Assembly (NCBI RefSeq): GCF_029167375.1
Contig: NZ_JARFTP010000021.1
Span: 1 to 64,000 of the forward strand
DNA: 64,000 nt
Reading direction: 5' to 3'
Origin: Tsukamurella sp. 8F
Lineage (GTDB): Bacteria > Actinomycetota > Actinomycetes > Mycobacteriales > Mycobacteriaceae
The notes below the pieces were generated by a model that saw only the letters and a list, made by a program, of their open reading frames with translations, did not search any database and was not told the DNA's origin. Position numbers and translations under genes: made by a program. Of this stretch, positions 29,815-38,235 are shown one piece after another. The stretch's first letter is position 1; the number at the start of each line of letters is the position of its first letter.

Positions 29815-31017
29815 CTAGAGCGCGCGGTCCAGGTCGGCGATGAGGTCGTCGACGTTCTCGAGGCCGACGGACAGGCGGACCGTGCCGTCCGTGAGACCGA
29901 TCGCAGCGCGCCCCTCGGGCCCCATCGCGCGATGTGTGGTCGTGGCGGGATGCGTGATGAGCGACTTGGCATCGCCGAAGTTGTTGGAGATGTCCACGAC
30001 CTGCATCGCGTCGAGCAGCCTGAACGCGCGCTCCTTGGCCGATGCACCGTCGGCGGCGGCGAGCGAGAAGGTGATGACCGTTCCGCCGCCCGTCATCTGA
30101 CGCTTCGCCAACTCGTGCTGCGGATGCGACTCCAGGTAGGGGTAGAGGGTCCACTCGACCCTGGGATCGGCGTCGAGGAACTGCGCGATCTTCAGCGCCG
30201 ACGCCACCGAGCGCTCGGCGCGCAGCGACAGCGTCTCGAGTCCCTTGATGAGCACCCACGCATTGAACGGTGCGAGCGCGGGCCCGGTGTGCCGCATGAG
30301 CGTCTTGACCGGCCCGTCGATGTACTCCGTCGAACCGAGGATCGCGCCGCCCATCACGCGCCCCTGGCCGTCCATGGTCTTGGTGCCGGAGTGGACTATC
30401 ACGTCCGCGCCGAGCGCCATCGAATCCTGTAGGCCGACCGGGGTGAAGCCGCCGTCCACGACCACCTGCGCGCCGGCGGCGTGCGCGAGCTCGGAGACCC
30501 GTTCGATGTCGACCATCGTCTGCATCGGATTGGCCGGGGTCTCGAAGAACACGGCGGTGGTGGGCTGCGACAGTGCCTGCTCCCACTGCCCGAGGTCCTC
30601 GCCGTCCACGAACACCGTCTCGATGCCCCAGCGCGGCAGGATCTCCCCCGCCACCACGAAGCACGATCCGAACAGGGAGCGGGCGGCGACGAGCCGGTCG
30701 CCGGCCTTCAGCAACGCACCCAGCGACGTGAACACCGCGGCCATGCCGGTCGCTGTCGCGAAGCACGCCTCGGCGCCCTCCATGAGCCGCAGCCGCTCCT
30801 GGAACACCGCCGTCGTCGGGTTGCCGTAGCGCGAGTACACGAACCGGTCGATGTCTCCGTTGAACGCGGCCTCGGCCGCGGCCGCGGACTCATAGGTGTA
30901 GCCCGAGTTGAGGTACAGCGCCTCCGAGGTCTCCTCGAAGTTCGAGCGCAGCAGGCCGCCGCGGACCGCAACGGTCTCGGGCGAGACGCCGTCGGGCAGG
31001 GAGTCGAAGCTGGTCAC
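29815..31017 (-). CDS. metZ: O-succinylhomoserine sulfhydrylase
   Basis: Makes homocysteine directly from an activated homoserine and sulfide, in methionine synthesis. The 400-residue Cys/Met-metabolism PLP enzyme shows YSRYGNPTTAVFQERL, the cofactor Lys in VIVHSGTKTMDGQGR, and SLRAERSVASAL. It follows a rhodanese gene by 18 bases, the order recalled from M. tuberculosis (Rv0390-metZ region), which supports metZ over metB. No SAM riboswitch is seen directly ahead of it. Confidence 0.9.
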   Translation of the reverse strand: MTSFDSLPDGVSPETVAVRGGLLRSNFEETSEALYLNSGYTYESAAAAEAAFNGDIDRFVYSRYGNPTTAVFQERLRLMEGAEACFATATGMAAVFTSLGALLKAGDRLVAARSLFGSCFVVAGEILPRWGIETVFVDGEDLGQWEQALSQPTTAVFFETPANPMQTMVDIERVSELAHAAGAQVVVDGGFTPVGLQDSMALGADVIVHSGTKTMDGQGRVMGGAILGSTEYIDGPVKTLMRHTGPALAPFNAWVLIKGLETLSLRAERSVASALKIAQFLDADPRVEWTLYPYLESHPQHELAKRQMTGGGTVITFSLAAADGASAKERAFRLLDAMQVVDISNNFGDAKSLITHPATTTHRAMGPEGRAAIGLTDGTVRLSVGLENVDDLIADLDRAL

Positions 31018-31035
31018 GAATTCTCCTCGTAGGAA

Positions 31036-31449
31036 CTAGAACTGGCGCCAGGGCAGGCCGTCGGCGCGCCACCCGGCAGCGCCGCGGTGCCCCGTCTCGT
31101 CGAGGGCGCCTTCGAATCCGTCGAGCACGTTGTACGACGGGCCGATACCGGCGCGCGTCGCCGCCTCGGCCGCGCCGATGGAGCGTTGCCCGGAACGGCA
31201 GATGAATGCCACCGGAGCGCCGTCCGGCACGCCCGAGCGACGGAGGTCCGCGACGAAGCGGGGGTTGAGCGCACCGTCGGGGAAGGTCTGCCACTGCGCG
31301 AGCACGAGCTTCTTGCCGAGCTCCGTCAGGTCGGGCACGCCGACGTAGTTCCACTCCGCGTCGGTACGACAGTCCACGAGTACCGCCGACGGATCGTCTG
31401 CGAGCAGCTTCCACGCCTCGGTGGGGGTGAGGTCACCGGCGTAGGTCAT
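31036..31449 (-). CDS. Rhodanese (sulfurtransferase) with catalytic cysteine
   Basis: A 137-residue single-domain rhodanese: LTPTEAWKLLADDP, VLVDCRTDAEWNYVG, and the active loop FICRSGQRSIGAA with the persulfide-forming Cys. I chose the ATG at 31449, which overlaps the upstream stop by four bases, over the one five codons earlier. Directly ahead of metZ, it could supply sulfane sulfur or channel sulfide for homocysteine formation. Contrast with the Cys-less rhodanese at 2098. Confidence 0.88.
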   Translation of the reverse strand: MTYAGDLTPTEAWKLLADDPSAVLVDCRTDAEWNYVGVPDLTELGKKLVLAQWQTFPDGALNPRFVADLRRSGVPDGAPVAFICRSGQRSIGAAEAATRAGIGPSYNVLDGFEGALDETGHRGAAGWRADGLPWRQF

Positions 31450-31925
31450 GAGCACTTCTTCCATTTCCCGCCCTCGCGGACGAACGACGCCTTCTCAGTC
31501 TTGTCCCCCGCTTTGGCATAGCGCAAAGTCAGGGTGGCCTTGGCGGTATCACCCGAGACCGTGAGGTCTGTCACATCGTCCTGACCCAGCGTGACCTCCC
31601 CCTCGCGCTCGACGGCGGCCTTCCGAGCGCCTGAGAATCCCGCCTCAGCGGGTAGCTTCGCCCGGTCCTTGGTGCAGGTGTTGGCCACGAGGTCCGCGTA
31701 CCGGCCCTTGTTCAGGGCGCCGTAGTACTGCCCGATTGTGCGCTGGACCTGCGCGGAATCGGTGAGCCGATCGTTTGATGGGCGGATGAGGTTCCACGCC
31801 AGCACCGCGCCGATCGCGACCACCGCCAACACCAGCGCGATCAGGAACGGGGTGGGCGACACCCCCGATTCACCCGATCCTCTGCGCTCCGCCTCCACGT
31901 CGGCCACCACCCTCGAACAGGTCAC
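31446..31925 (-). CDS. Single-pass membrane protein with DUF4878/NTF2-like domain
   Basis: A 159-residue protein with one membrane helix (PFLIALVLAVVAIGAVLAWNLI, about 25-47) and an external NTF2-like domain. Its pattern GQYYGALNKGRYADLVANTC ... EGGKWKKCS matches the C-terminal domain of the large acidic protein at 51136-53382, including the Cys pair. GTG start at 31925 is the longest choice; a later GTG at 31898 is possible. Precedes rhodanese and metZ with a four-base overlap. Function unknown. Confidence 0.7.
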   Translation of the reverse strand: MTCSRVVADVEAERRGSGESGVSPTPFLIALVLAVVAIGAVLAWNLIRPSNDRLTDSAQVQRTIGQYYGALNKGRYADLVANTCTKDRAKLPAEAGFSGARKAAVEREGEVTLGQDDVTDLTVSGDTAKATLTLRYAKAGDKTEKASFVREGGKWKKCS

Positions 31926-32029
31926 GTACGGTGCGATGACGCCGCCCCGAACTAGGTTCCGGGCTAAGCCCGCACTAACCTGGTGTGGACTACAACCCTT
32001 CAGATGCTGACAAAGGTAACCGAAGCTAT

Positions 32030-33418
32030 ATGACCTCTCCGAACCGCCCGCTGCGCGTCGCCATCGTCGGCGCCGGTCCCGCCGGGATCTACGCGGCCGA
32101 CGCCCTGATGAAGTCCGACGAAGCCGCGGACCCGGGCGTCAGCATCGACCTGTTCGAGAAGATGCCCGCGCCGTTCGGGCTCATCCGCTACGGCGTCGCA
32201 CCCGATCACCCGCGCATCAAGGGCATCATCAACGCGCTGCACAAGGTCCTCGACAAGCCGCAGGTCCGCCTGCTCGGCAACCTCGACTTCGGCAAGGACT
32301 TCACTCTCGAGGACGTCCGTCGCCACTACGACGCCGTCATCTTCTCGACCGGTGCCGTCGCGGACCGCAACCTCGACATCCCGGGGATCGACCTGGACGG
32401 GAGCTACGGCGCCGCCGAGTTCGTGGCCTGGTACGACGGGCATCCGGACTTCCCGCGCGAATGGCCCCTGAAGGCGGAGAAGGTCGCCGTGCTCGGCGTG
32501 GGCAACGTCGGCCTCGATGTGGCGCGAGTCCTCGCGAAGACCGCCGACGAGCTACTCCCGACGGAGATCCCGCCGAACGTCTATGAGGGTCTGAAGGAGA
32601 ACAAGGCGGTCGAGGTCCACGTCTTCGGTCGCCGCGGCCCGGCGCAGGTCAAGTTCACGCCCCTCGAGCTCAAGGAGCTCGACCATTCGAAGACCATCGA
32701 GGTCGTCGTGAATCCCGAGGACATCGAGTACGACGAGGGCTCCGCCAAGGCGCGCCGCGAGTCGAAGATCACCGATCAGGTCGCCGTGATCCTCGAGAAC
32801 TACGCGATCCGCGAGAGCACCGACCGGCCGCACAAGCTCTACATCCACCTCTTCGAGTCGCCCGTCGAGATCCTCGGTGAGAACGGCGAGGTGGTCGGGC
32901 TGCGCACCGAGCGCACCGAGCTGACGGGCGACGGCAACGTCCGCGGCACCGGCCGCACGACCGACTGGGAGGTCGGCGCGGTGTACCGGGCCGTCGGCTA
33001 CCTCTCCAACGACCTTCCGGACATCCCCTGGGACGACCAGGCCGGAGTCATCCCCAACGAGGCGGGGCGGGTCATGGACCGCACCGAACACCTCCAGGGC
33101 GTCTACACGACCGGTTGGATCAAGCGCGGCCCCGTCGGCCTCATCGGCCACACCAAGGGCGACGCCAACGAGACCGTGGCCTGCCTGCTCGAGGACTACC
33201 ATGCCGGCCGGCTCGCCCCGCCCGCGCAGCCCGAGCCCGACTCGGTCACTCAGTGGCTCGACGACCACGAGACCCCGTACACGACATGGGACGGCTGGTA
33301 CCGGCTCGACGAGCACGAGCGCAGCCTCGGCGAGGCGGAAGGCCGCGAGCGCGTGAAGGTAGTGGAGCGGCACGACATGATCGCCGCATCCGAGCCCGCC
33401 AAGGTGCAGAAGGCCTGA
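32030..33418 (+). CDS. fprA: FprA-type ferredoxin/adrenodoxin-like NADP+ reductase
   Basis: Passes electrons from NADPH to ferredoxins that feed cytochromes P450 and other enzymes. The 462-residue protein has an FAD-binding VAIVGAGPAGIYAADAL, the FEKMPAPFGLIRYGVAPDH segment typical of adrenodoxin reductase, and the NADP motif VAVLGVGNVGLDVARVL, then GRRGPAQVKFT. The ATG at 32030 is family-like; a GTG at 31985 would add fifteen residues. The fprA symbol reflects family, not proven partner. Confidence 0.88.
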   Translation: MTSPNRPLRVAIVGAGPAGIYAADALMKSDEAADPGVSIDLFEKMPAPFGLIRYGVAPDHPRIKGIINALHKVLDKPQVRLLGNLDFGKDFTLEDVRRHYDAVIFSTGAVADRNLDIPGIDLDGSYGAAEFVAWYDGHPDFPREWPLKAEKVAVLGVGNVGLDVARVLAKTADELLPTEIPPNVYEGLKENKAVEVHVFGRRGPAQVKFTPLELKELDHSKTIEVVVNPEDIEYDEGSAKARRESKITDQVAVILENYAIRESTDRPHKLYIHLFESPVEILGENGEVVGLRTERTELTGDGNVRGTGRTTDWEVGAVYRAVGYLSNDLPDIPWDDQAGVIPNEAGRVMDRTEHLQGVYTTGWIKRGPVGLIGHTKGDANETVACLLEDYHAGRLAPPAQPEPDSVTQWLDDHETPYTTWDGWYRLDEHERSLGEAEGRERVKVVERHDMIAASEPAKVQKA

Positions 33419-33436
33419 GTAGCGCCGAACGACGTG

Positions 33437-33471
33437 GAAAGGGGCGCGACCTCCTCGGCCGCGCCCCTTTC
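33437..33471. terminator. Bidirectional terminator between fprA and a lipoprotein gene
   Basis: GAAAGGGGCGCG (33437-33448... ) pairs over 12 bp with CGCGCCCCTTTC (33460-33471), leaving an 11-base loop. The A-run and T-run at the stem ends give a terminator shape on both strands between convergent genes. Confidence 0.75.
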
Positions 33472-33485
33472 ACATGTCCCCGAGG

Positions 33486-34265
33486 TCAGCTACCGGCGGC
33501 GGCCTTCGCGATCGCCTTGGCCACGGCGGAGTCGAACGCCGCGCGGTCCGGGCCGCCGGTCAAGGCGGTCAGCTTCACCGCGACGGCGTAGCCGTTGACG
33601 TCGGCCCACGCCTCGAACGCGCTCTGAGTGGTGGTCGAACCCCGCACCACCGACTTGGTGATCTCCTGCACGGCGAACACATCGCTGGCCGCGCCCTTCG
33701 GGACGTCGATCTTCGAGAAGGACGTGGTGGTCTCGACCGCGACGCCCATCGTGGTGCCCTTCGCCGACATCGTGGAACACGACCCGGTGAGGTTGCCACG
33801 GATCTTCGCGACAGCGGGTGGCGTGGCGACGACCGCGTCCGACAGGAGACCCGTGCCGCCCCGCGCCGCGAGCATCGCCATGTCACTCGCTCTCATCTTC
33901 TTGATCGCGCTGCTGACCTGGGTCGCATCGCCGCATCCCGCGGGCGTGATCGCTAAGTCGCCCGAGGCGCCGCCGAGCGCATCGAGCGCCTTCTGCAGCT
34001 GATCGGACGACAACGGGATCTCGGTGAACCCGGGCGGCAGATCCGCCGCACTCAGCACCAGGCTGGAGACGGGGACGTTCTTCCGCGGTCCCGCCGGCGC
34101 GGCGGTCTCGCTGCTTTCGACGGCACCTCCGGCAGCAGAGGAGGCGGCCTCCGCCGAGCCGCCCGCCGCCGTGTGGGCATCCCCCGAATTCCCGCCGCAC
34201 GCAGCGAGTCCCAGCGTTGCAGCCGCGACCACCGCGACCATCCCGATCGTCGTGCGCCCCATCAT
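33486..34265 (-). CDS. Secreted lipoprotein, DUF5642-like
   Basis: A 259-residue lipoprotein: signal peptide with lipobox LAACGG, an Ala/Ser/Gly linker, then a domain starting SLVLSAADLPPGFTEIPL with conserved Cys in AGCGDA and GSCSTM. It ends DRAAFDSAVAKAIAKAAA. It is similar in layout and in start/end motifs to the lipoprotein at 20633-21355. Probably cell-envelope located; function unknown. Separate transcription unit bounded by the fprA terminator. Confidence 0.75.
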   Translation of the reverse strand: MMGRTTIGMVAVVAAATLGLAACGGNSGDAHTAAGGSAEAASSAAGGAVESSETAAPAGPRKNVPVSSLVLSAADLPPGFTEIPLSSDQLQKALDALGGASGDLAITPAGCGDATQVSSAIKKMRASDMAMLAARGGTGLLSDAVVATPPAVAKIRGNLTGSCSTMSAKGTTMGVAVETTTSFSKIDVPKGAASDVFAVQEITKSVVRGSTTTQSAFEAWADVNGYAVAVKLTALTGGPDRAAFDSAVAKAIAKAAAGS

Positions 34266-34372
34266 CTCTCCTTGTCCTGCGACCGGAGTGGCCGCGCACG
34301 CAGCACGGTAGACGACCCCGGTTGTCCGCGGGTTGTTTAGAGCTTGGTCGGTCCCGGGTCACCGCCGTCGGC

Positions 34373-34681
34373 TCAGGCCCGCGACCACTCCCAGACGGGT
34401 TCGAGAGCGCGCCCCAGAGCGGCGCCTCGGGTGCTGAGCTCGTACTGCCGATCCGGGAGCTTGTCGACGATCCCCTCCTCCACGAGCATCGCAAGCCGCG
34501 ACGCCAGCACCGACGAGCTGCAGTTGCCCATTCGGCGCCGCAGTTCCAGGAAGCCGAGGGCGCCCGGCTCGAGCTCCCACACGATGCGCAGGACCCAGCG
34601 CTGCCCGAGCAGTTCCATGCAGGCCAGGGCCTCGGGATCGTCGTCATCCCGCCGCCTGGTCACCACGTCGCTCACAGCCAC
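34373..34681 (-). CDS. HxlR-family transcriptional regulator
   Basis: A 102-residue winged-helix regulator of the HxlR type: CMELLGQRWVLRIVWEL is the family start, LGFLELRRRMGNCSSSVLASRLAMLVEEGIV the helix-turn-helix, and YELSTRGAAL the wing. It diverges from an SDR gene with an 79-base gap holding two copies of a likely operator. The start at 34681 is GTG; another GTG at 34675 is equally possible, and the transcript may be leaderless. HxlR proteins often sense aldehydes or redox compounds through a Cys; one Cys (NCSSS) lies in the DNA-binding region. Confidence 0.88.
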   Translation of the reverse strand: MAVSDVVTRRRDDDDPEALACMELLGQRWVLRIVWELEPGALGFLELRRRMGNCSSSVLASRLAMLVEEGIVDKLPDRQYELSTRGAALGRALEPVWEWSRA

Positions 34682-34698
34682 GGCTCGAGCGTACTTGC

Positions 34699-34714
34699 AC
34701 TTCTGAAATCGAAG
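34699..34714. promoter_or_regulatory. HxlR operator, copy 1
   Basis: ACTTCT-N6-GAAG, extended to a perfect 7-bp inverted repeat GCACTTC/GAAGTGC (34697-34717). It lies 16 bases before the regulator start. Confidence 0.5.
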
Positions 34715-34729
34715 TGCGACGCTGTGGCC

Positions 34730-34745
34730 ACTTCTCTTTTAGAAG
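34730..34745. promoter_or_regulatory. HxlR operator, copy 2
   Basis: A second ACTTCT-N6-GAAG 31 bases (three helical turns) from copy 1 and 15 bases before the SDR start. The shared pattern on both sides of the divergent promoter suits a dimeric regulator. Confidence 0.5.
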
Positions 34746-34760
34746 CATAGGAGGCGGCAG

Positions 34761-35492
34761 ATGAGGGTGGCAGTGGTGACGGGCGCGTCCCGCGGGATCG
34801 GGGCCGAGACGGCGGTCGCACTGGCCGCGACGGGCGATGCCGTCGTGGTCAACTATCGGGAGAAGGCCAGGCGCGCGGAGGCGGTCTGCGCGCGGATCCG
34901 CGACGCCGGCGGAACGGCGATCGCCGCGCGGGCCGACCTCACCGACGATCCGGCCGGGCTCCTGGACGTCGCGATCGCCGAGTTCGGCCGTCTCGATGTG
35001 TTGGTGCTCAACGCCTCCGGCGGCCTGGAACTCGGTGCGCCGCAGGACTATCCGATGCGCATCAACCGTGACGCACAGGTGACGCTGGCTCGTGCGGCAG
35101 CCGAGCGGATGACCGGGTGCGGCCGGATCGTGTTCGTGACCAGCCACCAGGCGCACTTCTCCGAGAGCCGCGCGGTCCCGTCGGGATACGAACCCATCGC
35201 GGCGAGCAAGCTGGCCGGCGAGCGCGCCCTCCGCGAGCTGATCCCCGAGTTCGAGGCCCGCGGCACCAGGCTCACGGTCGTCTCCGGCGACATGATCGAC
35301 GGCACGATCATCGTGAAGCTGCTCGAGCGGCGCGACGTCGCGGCCGTCGACGCCCGCCGGAGACACGGACCGCTCCCCACGGTCGAGGAGTTCGCCGCGG
35401 CCGTCGCCGACGCGACGCGAGCCGAAGAGCCCAGCGGCCACACCGCCTACATCGGAGGGAGCGACTACACCGGCGCCGAGAATTCAGGCTAG
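34761..35492 (+). CDS. SDR-family oxidoreductase with displaced catalytic tyrosine
   Basis: A 243-residue short-chain dehydrogenase. The cofactor motif VVTGASRGIGAE starts the protein and VLNASGG follows. The catalytic Ser is 128 in FVTSHQ. Lys150 is in IAASKLAGE, but the residue four before it, normally Tyr, is Ile146; Tyr143 sits three residues earlier. An atypical SDR subclass or altered chemistry is likely. Start has AGGAGG six bases upstream. Divergent from the HxlR regulator that probably controls it. Confidence 0.82.
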   Translation: MRVAVVTGASRGIGAETAVALAATGDAVVVNYREKARRAEAVCARIRDAGGTAIAARADLTDDPAGLLDVAIAEFGRLDVLVLNASGGLELGAPQDYPMRINRDAQVTLARAAAERMTGCGRIVFVTSHQAHFSESRAVPSGYEPIAASKLAGERALRELIPEFEARGTRLTVVSGDMIDGTIIVKLLERRDVAAVDARRRHGPLPTVEEFAAAVADATRAEEPSGHTAYIGGSDYTGAENSG

Positions 35493-35499
35493 CCTAAGC
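35481..35499 (+). promoter_or_regulatory. IdeR/DtxR-like iron box upstream of the siderophore-interacting protein
   Basis: The core AGGCTAGCCT is a palindrome; aligned to the 19-bp IdeR consensus TTAGGTTAGGCTAACCTAA about 13 of 19 positions agree. It ends two bases before the start codon, so bound IdeR would block the promoter or a near-leaderless start. The gene product (iron-siderophore reductase type) supports iron control. Confidence 0.6.
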
Positions 35500-35501
35500 A
35501 C

Positions 35502-36221
35502 ATGGGACGCGGAGTACAGGGATTGATCCTCAAGGCGCTACGCGCCGACGACTACGTCTTCACTGTCCGGGACACAGAGAAGGTGAACGAGCACTTCCAC
35601 CGGGTGCGATTCACGGGCGGCGGCTTCCTGGCCGCGCACCCCTGGTATCCCACGATGTGGGTGCGCCTGTGGATCCCGAAGAGTGGCGAGGCCACGCCGG
35701 GCGACGACGACGGCACGCTGGTCCAGCGCGGCTACACCATCGTCGACCCGGACGGCGACGCGTTCACGATCGAATTCGCGATGCACGACGGCCCTGCACC
35801 CCGGTGGGCCGCCGACGCGCAGCCGGGCGACACCATCGGCGCGACCCTGATGGGATCGAAGTTCGCTTTCCCCGAGTCCCCACCGTCGGAGTACGTCCTG
35901 GTCGGAGACGCCGCCTCGTTGCCCGCGATGAACTCGCTGCTGGATCACGCGAACGCACCGGCGCGCATCTTCCTCGAATACCAGCACGACGACGAGCGGA
36001 CCCTGCCGGTCCGGGGCGACGACGTCACGTGGGTCGCCCGCACCGACCGCGGCGCCGGACTGGTCGCCGCCGTCGAGGCCGCGAAGGTCCCCGCCGACGC
36101 GTTCGTCTGGGTCGCCGCCGAGGCCCGCGCGACACGCGAGTCGGTAAAAGCGGCGAAACGGCAGGCCGTCCTGCCCAAGACCCATGTGAAGTCGCAGGCC
36201 TACTGGATGGAGCGCGGCTGA
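35502..36221 (+). CDS. Siderophore-interacting protein (ferric-siderophore reductase)
   Basis: A 239-residue FAD-binding protein of the ViuB/SIP family that releases iron from imported siderophores. The N-terminal flavin barrel carries the RGYTIVDPD motif, and the C-terminal NAD(P)H-binding half has YVLVGDAASLPAMNSLL and FVWVAAEARATRESV. The start is nine bases after the SDR stop but an iron box lies between, indicating its own promoter. Its stop is one base from the convergent purT stop. Confidence 0.9.
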   Translation: MGRGVQGLILKALRADDYVFTVRDTEKVNEHFHRVRFTGGGFLAAHPWYPTMWVRLWIPKSGEATPGDDDGTLVQRGYTIVDPDGDAFTIEFAMHDGPAPRWAADAQPGDTIGATLMGSKFAFPESPPSEYVLVGDAASLPAMNSLLDHANAPARIFLEYQHDDERTLPVRGDDVTWVARTDRGAGLVAAVEAAKVPADAFVWVAAEARATRESVKAAKRQAVLPKTHVKSQAYWMERG

Positions 36222-36222
36222 C

Positions 36223-38094
36223 TCACTGCTCGCGGGTCGGGCGCCGCGGCGCCATGCCCAGAGTTGTCGGCGGGTTGTTCTCCGCCGGAATCTCCGGCTC
36301 CGCAGGCGGGTTCATCGGCGGGCGGGGCGCCGGCTGCAGCTGGACCGGGCGCGCGGGATGAGTCGATGACGTGTCCACCGCGATGCCCGCCAGCCCCTGC
36401 CCGGGTGTGCGCGGAGACCGCTCGCCGCCCGGTTGCTCCGACCCCTGCGGTCCCTCCCCGCCGCGAGGCCCACGCCCGCCCTGGGGCACGGGCCCGGCCG
36501 GCCGGCCGGAGCCCTGCGGTCCGGAGCCCTGCGGCCCCGGCCCCTGCGGTCCGGCACCCGACGGAGGCCGCCCGGGGCGCCCCGGGCCGCGCGGCGGTAC
36601 CGGCGGGCGGCCCTGCGCCGGCCCAGGAGGGGGTCCCTGCGGCGGGACGGACGGGATCGGACGGCCCGGTGCCGTCGGGCCGTGTGCGTGCTCCGGCGCA
36701 CCACCCGGCTGCCCGACGGGCCCCGGCAGACCCCCGCGCGTGACCGGGCGCTGCGGAGGCAGCGGCATGGCGCGCGTAGCGGGGTCCTCGTCGCGGGTCT
36801 GGACCGGAACCGCGGTGGTCTCGGCCTCCTCGGGTGCAGCGACGGGCGCGGACGAGTCGACGACGCGCACGCGGGACGCGGCCTCCACGGCGTTACGCCG
36901 TGCGACCTCGATCGTGTCGGCTGTCGCGACGGCCACTCCCAACCTGCGGCGCGCGTAGCCCTCGGGCTTCCCGAACAGACGGAGTTCGCTCTCGGGCACC
37001 GCCATCGCATCGGCGACGCCGTCGAACGCCACGGACGAGCTGTTCCCCGTTCCGTAGACGACAGCGGATGCGGCCGGCGACATGAGCGACGTGTCGACGG
37101 GCAGACCGAGGACGGCGCGGGCATGAAGCTCGAACTCGGAGAGGCGCTGCGAGCCGAGGGTCACCAGACCCGTGTCGTGCGGCCGCGGCGAGACCTCGGA
37201 GAAGTAGACGTCGTCGCCCTTCACGAACAACTCGACGCCGAACACTCCGCGCCCACCGGTACCACCGTCGCCCAGCGCGGTCACGATGCGGCCCGCCACG
37301 GACGTGGCAGCGTCATAGGCGTTCTGGCTCATGGGCTGCGGCTGCCAGGACTCCACGTAGTCGCCGCCCTCCTGGCGGTGGCCGATGGGCTCGCAGAACT
37401 TGGTCACGACGCGGCCGACCTGTGCGTCGTACACACGGACGGTGAGCAGAGTGATCTCGTAGTCGAAGTCGACGAAGCCCTCGACGATCACGCGGTCGCC
37501 CGGCACGCGCGCGCCGTTCACCGCGGTATCCCACGCGGCCGCCAGATCGGCAGGGCCGCGCACCACCGTCTGGCCCTTGCCGGAGCTGGAGACGACGGGC
37601 TTGACCACACACGGGAAACCGACCTCCCGGGCACCGGCGGCGAGCTCCTGGGCGTCGGACGCGAACCGGTAAGGCGAGCACGGCAGACCGAGTTCCTCGG
37701 ACGCGAGCTTGCGGATGCCCTCGCGGTCCATCGTCAGCCGCACGGCCCGGGCGGTGGGGATCACCTCGGCGACGCCGTCGGCCTCGACGCCTGCCAGCGC
37801 ATCGGTGGCGATCGCCTCGATCTCGGGGATGACGAGGTCGGGCTTCTCCTCATCGATGACCGCGCGGATCGCGGCGGGATCGGTCAGGTCGATCACGTGG
37901 CTGCGGTGGGCGACCTGCATCGCGGGGGCGTTCTCGTAGCGGTCGACGGCGATCGTCTCCACGCCGAGGCGCTGGAACGCGATCACCACCTCCTTGCCGA
38001 GTTCCCCCGCCCCGAGCAGCAGCACCCGCGTCGCGCCCGGCGTCAGCGCCGTCCCGATCCGAGGCCGCCCGATACCGCTCGCGAGGTTCGTCAT
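36223..38094 (-). CDS. purT: Formate-dependent GAR transformylase PurT with 210-residue disordered tail
   Basis: Formylates glycinamide ribonucleotide with formate and ATP, an alternative to folate-dependent PurN. The first 413 residues are an ATP-grasp enzyme: [64 protein letters not shown], and [23 protein letters not shown]. The last 210 residues are Pro/Gly/Gln repeats ([16 protein letters not shown]) with no fold. The ATG at 38094 gives the normal start; the longer frame to 38211 crosses the divergent promoter. Confidence 0.93.
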   Translation of the reverse strand: MTNLASGIGRPRIGTALTPGATRVLLLGAGELGKEVVIAFQRLGVETIAVDRYENAPAMQVAHRSHVIDLTDPAAIRAVIDEEKPDLVIPEIEAIATDALAGVEADGVAEVIPTARAVRLTMDREGIRKLASEELGLPCSPYRFASDAQELAAGAREVGFPCVVKPVVSSSGKGQTVVRGPADLAAAWDTAVNGARVPGDRVIVEGFVDFDYEITLLTVRVYDAQVGRVVTKFCEPIGHRQEGGDYVESWQPQPMSQNAYDAATSVAGRIVTALGDGGTGGRGVFGVELFVKGDDVYFSEVSPRPHDTGLVTLGSQRLSEFELHARAVLGLPVDTSLMSPAASAVVYGTGNSSSVAFDGVADAMAVPESELRLFGKPEGYARRRLGVAVATADTIEVARRNAVEAASRVRVVDSSAPVAAPEEAETTAVPVQTRDEDPATRAMPLPPQRPVTRGGLPGPVGQPGGAPEHAHGPTAPGRPIPSVPPQGPPPGPAQGRPPVPPRGPGRPGRPPSGAGPQGPGPQGSGPQGSGRPAGPVPQGGRGPRGGEGPQGSEQPGGERSPRTPGQGLAGIAVDTSSTHPARPVQLQPAPRPPMNPPAEPEIPAENNPPTTLGMAPRRPTREQ

Positions 38095-38235
38095 GCACAC
38101 CATCATCGCAAACTTCACGCCGATACCCGGCCGAGCCTCACTCCGGGCGTGGGATGCGATGCCCGATCGCTTGGGGTTGCGATCGTTCCACCGGAAACCC
38201 TGAGCGGGCACCCGGGGCCGGAATACCGTTGCCGC

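Noticed and set aside
36433-38235. Upstream in-frame extension of the sugar porter
   Set aside because: Runs opposite purT; the transporter family start at 38236 is clear.
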